In this document: piece by piece, positions 8,430 to 16,040 of the stretch
How positions within the stretch are numbered: the stretch's first letter is position 1
Layout: every line of letters begins with the position of its first letter
Origin: Methanobrevibacter sp.
GTDB taxonomy: Archaea; Methanobacteriota; Methanobacteria; Methanobacteriales; Methanobacteriaceae
Length of the DNA: 64,000 bases
NCBI RefSeq assembly: GCF_015062985.1
Contig: NZ_SUTI01000010.1
Span: 1 to 64,000 of the forward strand
Direction: 5' to 3'
The notes under the pieces: generated by a model
Told to the model about the DNA's origin: nothing
The model's input: only the letters and a program-made list of their open reading frames with translations
The model's database searches: none
Translations under genes and position numbers: made by a program

Positions 8430-9025
8430 TTTATAACCTCCATAATCTCCTTTATCTTATTTTCATCTTTAAATCCATCAGTTTCAAGACTGGAACTTAA
8501 GTCAACAGCATAAGGATTAAATTCCTTTATGGCTTCACAAATGTTTGAACTGTTCAATCCTCCTGCCAGGAAAAATTCCTTTTTTAAATTTTTTCTAATC
8601 AAGCGCCAGTCGAAAGTTTTTCCACTTCCCTTGCCGCTGTCCAAAAGCAAAAAGTCCGCTTCAGATTTTTCATATTCCTCCAAATTGATGTCATTTGACA
8701 TTTCAATTGCCTTGATGATTTTCAAGTCCCCGCCGGTTTTATCTTTCAAACCGCTGATGAACTCTTCACTTTCACTTCCGTGAAGCTGTGCAATCTCAAT
8801 TGTTCCGTCATTGAATAAGCTTAATATTTCATCCTGAGAGGAATCTACAAAAACACCTACTGAAATTATATTTGAGTCCAAATTCTTCTTTAATTTACTG
8901 GCCAATTCGTGAGAAACTTTTCTTTTACTGTCTGCGAACACAAAACCAATATAATCAGGGTTATACTTGTTTACTATTTCAATATCTTCCAATCTTTTAA
9001 GTCCACAGATTTTGATTTTAACCAT
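8426..9025 (-). CDS. trpF: Phosphoribosylanthranilate isomerase
   Basis: A 199-residue TIM barrel that rearranges phosphoribosylanthranilate to the carboxyphenylamino-deoxyribulose phosphate. The catalytic Cys is in KICGLKRLED near residue 7, the Asp in LLLDSGKGSGKTFDW, and the phosphate site is FFLAGGLNSSNI followed by AVDLSSSLETDGFKD. It is a separate gene rather than a trpC fusion, and overlaps trpC by 8 nt and trpB by 4 nt. Confidence 0.95.
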   Translation of the reverse strand: MVKIKICGLKRLEDIEIVNKYNPDYIGFVFADSKRKVSHELASKLKKNLDSNIISVGVFVDSSQDEILSLFNDGTIEIAQLHGSESEEFISGLKDKTGGDLKIIKAIEMSNDINLEEYEKSEADFLLLDSGKGSGKTFDWRLIRKNLKKEFFLAGGLNSSNICEAIKEFNPYAVDLSSSLETDGFKDENKIKEIMEVIN

Positions 9026-9794
9026 TCTTCAACTCCGAAATCATAGCCTTCTTATCATCACTTTTCATTAAAGTTTCACCTATTAAAACTGCATCAACAT
9101 CATTTTCTTTTAATCTAGCAACATCTTCTTTTGTTTTAATGCCGCTTTCTGAAATAAATATGACATCTCCACTAACACATCTACGTAGACTGATACTATT
9201 TTCAATGTCAACTGTGAAATCATTTAGGTTCCTGTTGTTGACTCCTATGATTTCCGCTCCGACTGTCATTGCACGCATGATTTCATCACCGTCATGAGTC
9301 TCCACAATTGCGGACAATCCCAAATCATGAGCCAGATCCAAATATCTTTTTAGCTGAACAATATCCAATATTGAAACAATCAGTAGAATGGCTGAAGCGC
9401 CAAGCAATTTTGCTTCCCAAATCATATATTCATCAACAACGAAATCCTTTCTCAGGACGGGGATGTCTACGGCTTCGGCAATTTCCTTGAGATAATCATC
9501 ATCCCCCATGAAGAAGTAAGGTTCTGTTAAAACTGATATGGCACTTGCTCCGGCTTCCTCATATTCCTTTGCAATTTTTAAATAGTCGAAATCTTCAGCA
9601 ATCAGTCCTTTTGAAGGAGAGGCCTTTTTAACTTCCGCAATGATTGAAATATCATCTCCGCTCAGCGCCTCTTTAAATGGAAAATCCTCTGATATCTCCA
9701 ATTGTGATACTTCCCTTTTAAGTTCATCCAAAGGAATGATTTCTTTTGCCTTCTCAACCCTTTCCTTTGTTTTTTCAACAATTTCATCCAACAT
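9018..9794 (-). CDS. trpC: Indole-3-glycerol phosphate synthase
   Basis: A 258-residue TIM barrel that closes the indole ring. Catalytic Lys and Glu motifs are clear: IIAEVKKASPSKGLIAEDFD (residues 50-69), VLRKDFVVDEYMIWEAKLLG, and IIGVNNRNLNDFTVD. FISESGIKTKEDV and DAVLIGETLMKSDD form the phosphate site. It lies 5 nt after trpD and overlaps trpF by 8 nt. Confidence 0.96.
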   Translation of the reverse strand: MLDEIVEKTKERVEKAKEIIPLDELKREVSQLEISEDFPFKEALSGDDISIIAEVKKASPSKGLIAEDFDYLKIAKEYEEAGASAISVLTEPYFFMGDDDYLKEIAEAVDIPVLRKDFVVDEYMIWEAKLLGASAILLIVSILDIVQLKRYLDLAHDLGLSAIVETHDGDEIMRAMTVGAEIIGVNNRNLNDFTVDIENSISLRRCVSGDVIFISESGIKTKEDVARLKENDVDAVLIGETLMKSDDKKAMISELKNG

Positions 9795-9799
9795 AATAA

Positions 9800-10807
9800 T
9801 CAGCTGTTTGTAAATTCAATAAATTTTTCAAGTTGTCTTAAAGCTTTCCCGGAATCGATGAGATCCTCTGCTAAAGCAACACCTTCCCTTAAAGATTCGG
9901 CTTTTCCTGCAACATACAGACCTGCAGCAGAATTCAAAAGAACGGCGTTTCTCCTTGGGCCTTTTTCACCCTTCAATATTGACAGGGTGATTTCGGCATT
10001 CTCTTTTGCATCTCCACCCACAATGTCTTCCTTGGATGCCAACTCCATTCCAAAGAATTCCGGTGAGATTTCATAAGACATTGTTTTACCATCTTTAAGT
10101 TCACATACAAAAGTTTTATCACTGACTGAAATCTCATCCATGACATCCATACCATAAACAGATACGGCGGATTTAACACCCAAATTCTTCAATACATCCA
10201 TCAATGGCTCTACCAATTCCTTTTCATAAACTCCCAACACTTGCATTGTAGCACCGGCAGGATTTGTTAAAGGACCTAGAATATTAAATATTGTCCTTAT
10301 AGAAAGCTCTTTACGCACATTAGCTACATATTTCATTGATAAATGATAATTCTGAGCAAATAAGAAACATAAATTAATTTCTTCTAGACATTTTAAACTT
10401 TTTTCCGGTTCTATGTAAATGTTGACGCCCAGCGCCTCCAATACATCCGCAGCACCACATTTGCTGGATGCGGAACGGTTTCCATGCTTTGCAACCGGAA
10501 CACCCGCAGCCGAAATGACAATCGACGATGTGGTTGAAATATTGAAGGTGTTTGATCCATCCCCTCCGGTTCCGACGATTTCCAAAACCTCTTTGTCATT
10601 CAATAATCTTACACAATGAGCTCTCATGGCTTCAGCGGATGCAGTGATTTCATCTATTGTTTCACCTTTCATGGACATTGCTGTTAAATAGGCGCTCATT
10701 TGAACTTCACTTGCTTCACCACTCATGATTTCATCCATAGTTTGATATGCTTCATCATAAGTTAAATCTTCATGTTTATATACTTTTAAAATAGCTTCCT
10801 TAATCAT
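9800..10807 (-). CDS. trpD: Anthranilate phosphoribosyltransferase
   Basis: A 335-residue enzyme that transfers phosphoribosyl from PRPP to anthranilate. The PRPP-binding loop EIVGTGGDGSNTFNISTTSS is at about residues 77-96, followed by KHGNRSASSKCGAADVLEAL. Also seen: NVRKELSIRTIFNILGPLTN. It is not fused to trpG, which is a separate gene overlapping its start by 4 nt. Length is normal. Confidence 0.96.
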   Translation of the reverse strand: MIKEAILKVYKHEDLTYDEAYQTMDEIMSGEASEVQMSAYLTAMSMKGETIDEITASAEAMRAHCVRLLNDKEVLEIVGTGGDGSNTFNISTTSSIVISAAGVPVAKHGNRSASSKCGAADVLEALGVNIYIEPEKSLKCLEEINLCFLFAQNYHLSMKYVANVRKELSIRTIFNILGPLTNPAGATMQVLGVYEKELVEPLMDVLKNLGVKSAVSVYGMDVMDEISVSDKTFVCELKDGKTMSYEISPEFFGMELASKEDIVGGDAKENAEITLSILKGEKGPRRNAVLLNSAAGLYVAGKAESLREGVALAEDLIDSGKALRQLEKFIEFTNS

Positions 10808-11388
10808 AAAATCCCTTTATCTACTTTTTCTAAAAAATTTCTCATAATTGTTAACCCATCAGGTGTTAATATAGATTCCGGATGAAACTGAAGGCCATAG
10901 ACATTAAAATCAACATGTTTTACAGCCATGATTTCACCATCATCCTTTGATTTTGAAATGATTTCAAGACACTCAGGAAGAGTATCCTTAACCAGGCTTA
11001 AAGAATGATACCTGCCAACGCTAATTTCACTAGGCAGACCCTTAAAGATATAATCATAATCCAAGGAAATATCTGAAGATTTACCGTGCATTAATCTTTT
11101 AGCGTGAGATATCCTGCCCCCTAATGCTTCACATATTGCCTGATGGCCTAAACAAACCCCCAATATAGGAATTGAATTGTGAAATTCCTTTACAATATCA
11201 ACACAGATTCCTGCATTTTCAGGCCTTCCAGGTCCGGGAGACAAAATAATGCATTCCGGATTTAAACTTTTAATCTCTTCGATTGTAATCTTATCATTTC
11301 TATAAACTTGAATATCTGAATTGATTTCAGCAATTAGCTGAACAAGATTAAATGAAAAACTGTCATAATTATCAATTAAAATAATCAT
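10804..11388 (-). CDS. trpG: Anthranilate synthase glutamine amidotransferase subunit
   Basis: A 194-residue class I glutaminase that supplies ammonia to TrpE. The start MIILIDNYDSFSFNLVQ is typical; the nucleophile Cys is in PILGVCLGHQAICEALGG (residues 75-92) and the His-Glu pair is in YGLQFHPESILTPDG. It overlaps trpE and trpD by 4 nt each. A PabA role is possible in principle, but the operon makes TrpG the natural reading. Confidence 0.95.
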   Translation of the reverse strand: MIILIDNYDSFSFNLVQLIAEINSDIQVYRNDKITIEEIKSLNPECIILSPGPGRPENAGICVDIVKEFHNSIPILGVCLGHQAICEALGGRISHAKRLMHGKSSDISLDYDYIFKGLPSEISVGRYHSLSLVKDTLPECLEIISKSKDDGEIMAVKHVDFNVYGLQFHPESILTPDGLTIMRNFLEKVDKGIL

Positions 11389-12884
11389 TCAATACCCCCA
11401 TCAGCAATTTCTAAGGCATTTATAACCGCTTTAGCCTTATTTAAGCATTCATCAAATTCCTTGTCAGGGACGCTATCCGCCACAATTCCTGCACCGGAAC
11501 GGATGAAAACCTTGTTGTTGCGTGCAAATGCAATTCTTATGGAGATGCAAGTATCAATATTTCCGCTTAAATCAATATAACCAATCGCACCACCGTAGAT
11601 TCCTCTTTTATTGTCCTCCAATTCATTGATTATTTCACATGCCCTAATCTTTGGAGCTCCGGACAATGTTCCTGCCGGCAATATTGAGTCAATAGCAGAA
11701 AGCGAATCCAAATCGCTTCTCAACGTTCCGGATACAGTTGAGCCAATGTGCATTACATGAGAAAATCTCTCAACAGACAGATATTTGTCAACCTTTACAG
11801 ATCCAAATTCTGCAATTCTTCCAATGTCATTCCTTCCCAAATCCACAAGCATGTTATGTTCGGCCAACTCCTTTTCATCCGCCAACAATTCCTTTTCTAG
11901 GTTCATGTCCTCCTCTTCAGTTTCACCGCGGGGCCTTGTTCCTGCAAGAGGGAAAGTATAGAGTTTATCATCAGTTAGTTTGACTAGCGTTTCAGGTGAT
12001 GCCCCTGCAATCTCAATGTCATCACTTGAAAAGTAAAACATGTAAGGAGATGGATTGGTTGTTCTCAATACCCTATAAGTATCAAACAAGCTTCCGGAAA
12101 TATCCGCTTCTATCCTGTTTGAGAGTACAACTTGAAATATGTCCCCCTCATAAATATATTTTTTTGCTGCATCAACCATTTTACAATATTTGTCTCGTGA
12201 AAAAATAGGCTTAAAATCTGATTGTAAGCTAAGTGGTATAATTTTAGATTTTTTTCCATTTTTGATTAAATGAGCAATTTCTTTTAACTCCTCACATGCT
12301 TTTTTATAGTTATTTTCCAAATCATCGGTCTTGATATTGGAAATAAGAATGATTTTCTGTTTGAAATTGTCAAATGCAATTACCTTATCAAATAGCATCA
12401 AATCGATGTCCTTAAAGCAATCCTGGTTTTCAGCATCCAAGTTCAATGACGGTTCAACGTATTTGATATAGTCATATGCAAAATAACCGACAAATCCACC
12501 TGTAAATGGAGGCAGATAATCAAGCTTTGGAGACCTGTTTTCTTTTACAATCCCCTTAATAATTTCACTTGGATTGCGGGTTTCGATAATTTCCTCATCA
12601 TCTGTCAGGCCATTGAAATCCTTATCTCCCCTGATATGTACAGTTCCGTCCTGACATGTGAACTCCAATATCGGATCGAATCCTAAAAAGCTGTATCTTC
12701 CCCATTTTTGTGAATCTTCAACACTTTCCAACATGTAAACATGCTTGCTGATACCTTTTAAAATTCTTAAAACGCCTATTGGAGTGACAATATCTGAAAA
12801 TAATTCATAAGATATTGGAATGCATTTAAACTCCTTATTTTGTGCAATTTTTTTTACTTCATCTAAACTTGGGGAAAACATCAT
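11385..12884 (-). CDS. trpE: Anthranilate synthase component I
   Basis: A 499-residue chorismate-binding enzyme that makes anthranilate with TrpG. The N-terminal domain carries the tryptophan feedback region (MLESVEDSQKWGRYSFLG). The catalytic domain has GDIFQVVLSNR, FPLAGTRPRGETEEED, LVDLGRNDIGRIAEFGSV, LPAGTLSGAPKIRACEI and RSGAGIVADSVPDKEFDECL. It is the first gene of the operon, starting with two adjacent ATGs at 12884. The upstream gap holds a TATA box and TGTACA sites, so repression by a TrpY-like factor is likely. Confidence 0.97.
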   Translation of the reverse strand: MMFSPSLDEVKKIAQNKEFKCIPISYELFSDIVTPIGVLRILKGISKHVYMLESVEDSQKWGRYSFLGFDPILEFTCQDGTVHIRGDKDFNGLTDDEEIIETRNPSEIIKGIVKENRSPKLDYLPPFTGGFVGYFAYDYIKYVEPSLNLDAENQDCFKDIDLMLFDKVIAFDNFKQKIILISNIKTDDLENNYKKACEELKEIAHLIKNGKKSKIIPLSLQSDFKPIFSRDKYCKMVDAAKKYIYEGDIFQVVLSNRIEADISGSLFDTYRVLRTTNPSPYMFYFSSDDIEIAGASPETLVKLTDDKLYTFPLAGTRPRGETEEEDMNLEKELLADEKELAEHNMLVDLGRNDIGRIAEFGSVKVDKYLSVERFSHVMHIGSTVSGTLRSDLDSLSAIDSILPAGTLSGAPKIRACEIINELEDNKRGIYGGAIGYIDLSGNIDTCISIRIAFARNNKVFIRSGAGIVADSVPDKEFDECLNKAKAVINALEIADGGIE

Positions 12885-12980
12885 ATCACATTTTTTATTT
12901 TACATAATATAATTAGTATAATGTACTATTTAAAACCTTGTTGTAACAATTTGTACATTGATAAAAAAATTTAAAAAAAT
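12885..12980 (-). promoter_or_regulatory. trp operon promoter with TRP-box-like sites
   Basis: On the minus strand a TATA-like TTTAAATA sits at 12927-12934. TGTACA occurs exactly at 12952-12957, upstream of it, and the related plus-strand TGTACT at 12922-12927 overlaps the TATA edge. A further TGTAACA lies at 12942-12948. TGTACA is the TRP box bound by the repressor TrpY in Methanothermobacter, so this placement around TATA and BRE suggests tryptophan-dependent repression. The binding itself is inferred. Confidence 0.6.
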
Positions 12981-13403
12981 TTAATTCATTTTGTCCTGTT
13001 CCTTGCTGAACTGGATTACTATCTTTTTAATTTCCCTGCTTTCCAGATATGGGAGTTTATCGGCAATTTCCTTTTCCAAATTCCTATTCAGTTGAAGCCT
13101 TTTTTCAGCGTACTCTTCACCTTCATATTCGCTGCGGTACTGTTTATTCAAATTTGAATACTTTGTAATCAAAGGCTGGAGAATGGAACCTATATCCTCG
13201 TCCAACTTATCATTGATAATCTTCTGCTTTCTAATCTGTATGACAAATCCGACAACAGTTATGAAAAATCCCAGAACAGTTATTGTCAATGCAGGAACAA
13301 AAACTTTCTCATTACCTACAAACATGACAGTTAAAAAGATGCCAACAAATATCAAAACAATTCCGATTTTTCTTAAATCCATAATAGAATATCTATAATT
13401 CAC
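12981..13403 (-). CDS. Two-helix membrane protein of unknown function
   Basis: I do not recognise this 140-residue protein. Two hydrophobic segments are visible at about residues 13-30 (IGIVLIFVGIFLTVMFVG) and 35-55 (VPALTITVLGFFITVVGFVI), followed by an 85-residue charged, helix-prone tail (KLDEDIGSILQPLITKYSNL, then EEYAEKRLQLNRNLEKEIAD) that probably lies in the cytoplasm and may form a coiled coil. It starts 2 nt after the CPBP protease gene on the same strand, so the two are likely co-expressed. Confidence 0.7.
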   Translation of the reverse strand: MNYRYSIMDLRKIGIVLIFVGIFLTVMFVGNEKVFVPALTITVLGFFITVVGFVIQIRKQKIINDKLDEDIGSILQPLITKYSNLNKQYRSEYEGEEYAEKRLQLNRNLEKEIADKLPYLESREIKKIVIQFSKEQDKMN

Positions 13404-13405
13404 TA

Positions 13406-14173
13406 TTATTTAATCTTATTCAATTCCCGAACAATTGAAACAATGAGTAAAATAGCTGACACAATAGCTAAAAAAGAGACACATCCCATGACAACACTAT
13501 TTGTAAACAGCAGGTTGTTTGTGTCCAAAACCACTATGCTTTCAGCAATGAAATTATTTAAAAAGTGTGCCAATATCGCAACAACAATATTGTCTGTCTT
13601 AATATACAGGATAGCCATGCAAATTGAAAAAACAAATGCTGAAGTGATATTTCCGAAAGTGTGCAATGCTGCAAAGAGAAGAGATATAATCAATATTGAA
13701 AAAAGTGGCGGGACAATAATGTTCAACTTATTCATAAAAATACCCCTAAAGAATAGCTCCTCAAAAACAGGAGATATGAAAACTGTAGCGACAAAACTGG
13801 AAATTACAATTGAATAGGTTAAATCAATAGAAGACATGTTCAAATAAACTAAGAAGTTTAAAGCAGGGAATATATTCAAAATTGAATCTGCCAAGTACAA
13901 TAGGCCATATGATAAGAAAATATTCAATATGACAACAAATAGAGCATATTTAAACAAATCAATAGAAAATGCCTCAAAAATATCATGTTTTAAACTTGAA
14001 AAATTTCCAATTTTATACAAAATATAACATATTAGAAAAATATTGATAAAAATCGGGTCGATGTGAAAAATGTTCAAACGATTAATAATAAACATTAGAA
14101 CAAATAGAATAATCATTAAAGAAATTACTTCTTTTAAACTAATTTGTTTAAGTTTATCGTTGAATAAAGACAT
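13406..14173 (-). CDS. CPBP-family intramembrane metalloprotease (CAAX/Abi type)
   Basis: A 255-residue membrane protein with about seven hydrophobic segments. The CPBP/Abi motifs are all present: EExxxR in SPVFEELFFRGIFMNKL (about residues 135-151), a His in LLFAALHTFGNITSAFVFS, and a second His in AHFLNNFIAES. The family covers Rce1-like CAAX proteases and bacteriocin-immunity-type proteases; the substrate cannot be told. ATG at 14173 is chosen because GTGAT ends 4 nt before it; a GTG 9 nt upstream lies inside that site. Confidence 0.85.
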   Translation of the reverse strand: MSLFNDKLKQISLKEVISLMIILFVLMFIINRLNIFHIDPIFINIFLICYILYKIGNFSSLKHDIFEAFSIDLFKYALFVVILNIFLSYGLLYLADSILNIFPALNFLVYLNMSSIDLTYSIVISSFVATVFISPVFEELFFRGIFMNKLNIIVPPLFSILIISLLFAALHTFGNITSAFVFSICMAILYIKTDNIVVAILAHFLNNFIAESIVVLDTNNLLFTNSVVMGCVSFLAIVSAILLIVSIVRELNKIK

Positions 14174-14289
14174 GTGGATCACTTAAAAATAAAAAAATCA
14201 ATCCTAAAATTTTTTGATAAAACTGTCTGATAAGTGAAAGACAATTAAAAATTATAGCCAAATAATCAATTATTCATTTAATAATACAT

Positions 14290-14493
14290 TCAATCATCTT
14301 CATTGAAGATGAAAACATCTTCTATAGCATTTTTACCCAAAATCTTAGTTATATGATAGGCCAATAATAAGGAAGGGTTATAGCGAGCATTTTCTAAAGC
14401 ATTTATTGTTTGACGTGTTACACCAGCTAAATCAGCGAGTTGCTGTTGGGTTATGCCTTTTTTTTGGCGCAACAGTCTTATTCTTGTTTCCAA
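14290..14493 (-). CDS. XRE-family HTH transcriptional regulator
   Basis: A 67-residue single-domain DNA-binding protein. It is almost entirely a Cro/CI-type helix-turn-helix: RIRLLRQKKGITQQQLADLA, GVTRQTINALENARYNPSLL, then AYHITKILGKNAIEDVF. It resembles small YozG-like archaeal and bacterial regulators often paired with membrane proteins; here the next gene downstream is the CPBP protease, 116 nt away. The start is TTG at 14493 with AGGTGGT upstream. Target unknown. Confidence 0.88.
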   Translation of the reverse strand: METRIRLLRQKKGITQQQLADLAGVTRQTINALENARYNPSLLLAYHITKILGKNAIEDVFIFNEDD

Positions 14494-14638
14494 CTAACCA
14501 CCTATTATGATTATAACAGTGATATTAAATCTTTATATAAAACAATATAAATGTTTCCAAAACGTTTACCTAAACTATAATAATTTAAAAATTAAATATT
14601 ATATTATTCAATTAATAATTTATGCGAGTTGATAAAAA
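14494..14638. promoter_or_regulatory. Divergent promoter region, XRE regulator and purB
   Basis: A 145-nt AT-rich gap serves both directions. On the minus strand the XRE gene has AGGTGGT before its TTG and a TATA-like TTTTATATAAAG. On the plus strand purB has TATA-like AATATTATATTATTC and GTTGATAAAAA before ATG. AAACGTTT at 14559-14566 is a perfect 8-bp palindrome, preceded by AAATGTTT, and could be a regulator site. Confidence 0.35.
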
Positions 14639-15988
14639 ATGGCTATACACCCAATTGAATTTAGATATGGGACACCCGAAATGAAAAACATTTGGGAAGA
14701 AGAGAATAAATTACAAAAAATGTTAGATGTGGAATCCGCATTAGCTCAAGCTGAAGGAAAACTCGGCATTATACCTCAAGAGGTTGCCGATGAGATTGCG
14801 GCCAAAGCAAACACCAAATATGTTAAATTAGAAAGAATGAAAGAAATCGAAGCAGAAACCAACCATGACATAGCTGCTTTATCAAAATCTATTACAGAAG
14901 TTTGTGAAAACGGTGCCGGAGAATATGTGCACTTTGGAGCAACATCCAATGATATAGTAGACAGTTCAAATTCATTGTTAATTAAAGATTCCATTGGAGT
15001 ATTGAAAGAAAAATTGGAAAGATTGACTAAAATAATGCTTGATTTGGCAAAAGAAAACAAGATGAAAGTCTGCATAGGACGTACACACGGCCAACATGCG
15101 CTTCCAACCACATATGGAATGAAATTTGGTCTATGGGCTGATGAACTCCACAGACAATATGAACGACTGGAACATGCTGAATCTAATGTATGTATCGGAA
15201 TGATGGACGGGGCAGTAGGAACAACAGCCGCTTTAGGCGAACAAGGATGGGAAATACATAAAACCGTTGCTGAAATATTAGGATTGCCTGCAGCAACAAT
15301 AACAAACCAAGTTGTCCAAAGAGACAATCACGTAGAATTCATTAGTGTTTTAGCCAACATCGCAAGTACTTTAGATAAAATCGCTCTTGAAATCAGAAGC
15401 CTGCAAAGAACAGAAATCATGGAAGTGGGCGAATATTTCGATCCTGAAAAACAAGTCGGAAGCAGTACAATGCCGCACAAAATGAATCCGATTACAGCAG
15501 AAAGGATTTGTGGAGTGGCAAGAATTGTCAAATCATTCATCAATGCCGCATTGGACAACAACCCTCTTTGGCATGAAAGAGACCTGACCAATTCCTCCTG
15601 TGAAAGGATAATGTTTCCGGAAAGCTGTATATTAACCGATTACATCTTAAACTTAACAATTAAATTAATGAATAACTTAGTTTTCTACGATGAAAACATC
15701 GAAAGAAACCTAAACCTAACCAACGGATTAATCATGGCTGAAAGGTTAATGGCAGAACTTACCCGTGCAGGAATGGGAAAACAAACCGCATACGGAATTG
15801 TAAGAAAAAATGCCATTAAAGCAAACAAAGAAAAGTTATTGCTTGGTGAGTTAATCTTAGAGGACGAGGAAGTTCAAAAATACTTGACCAAAGAAGATGT
15901 CGATAAACTGATGGACCCTCACACCTACATCGGATCCATACCAACCATCATTGATGAACTGCTTGAAAAGTCCGAAAGTTGGTTTTAA
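14639..15988 (+). CDS. purB: Adenylosuccinate lyase
   Basis: A 449-residue enzyme of the fumarase/aspartase superfamily that works twice in purine synthesis, releasing fumarate from SAICAR and from adenylosuccinate. The signature loop GSSTMPHKMNPITAERICG lies at about residues 277-295. Also seen: the His region TNHDIAALSKSITE, GRTHGQHALPTTYGMKFGLW, and EFIHFGATSNDI-type sequence YVHFGATSNDIVDSSNSLL. Length is normal. It is a single gene followed by a strong bidirectional hairpin shared with copA. Confidence 0.96.
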   Translation: MAIHPIEFRYGTPEMKNIWEEENKLQKMLDVESALAQAEGKLGIIPQEVADEIAAKANTKYVKLERMKEIEAETNHDIAALSKSITEVCENGAGEYVHFGATSNDIVDSSNSLLIKDSIGVLKEKLERLTKIMLDLAKENKMKVCIGRTHGQHALPTTYGMKFGLWADELHRQYERLEHAESNVCIGMMDGAVGTTAALGEQGWEIHKTVAEILGLPAATITNQVVQRDNHVEFISVLANIASTLDKIALEIRSLQRTEIMEVGEYFDPEKQVGSSTMPHKMNPITAERICGVARIVKSFINAALDNNPLWHERDLTNSSCERIMFPESCILTDYILNLTIKLMNNLVFYDENIERNLNLTNGLIMAERLMAELTRAGMGKQTAYGIVRKNAIKANKEKLLLGELILEDEEVQKYLTKEDVDKLMDPHTYIGSIPTIIDELLEKSESWF

Positions 15989-16000
15989 AATTAAAAAAAG

Positions 16001-16040
16001 AATTAATTGAATGATTTCAATTAATTTTTACTATTTTTTC
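16001..16040. terminator. Bidirectional terminator between purB and copA
   Basis: A perfect 11-bp inverted repeat, AATTAATTGAA at 16001-16011 and TTCAATTAATT at 16016-16026, surrounds a 4-nt loop. T-rich sequence follows on the plus strand, and the A run before it gives a T run on the minus strand. It overlaps the last codons of copA, so it can serve both convergent genes. Confidence 0.7.

Noticed and set aside
14776..15327. 183-codon minus-strand ORF inside purB
   Set aside because: It lies wholly opposite a strongly conserved gene, and its sequence shows no known motif.
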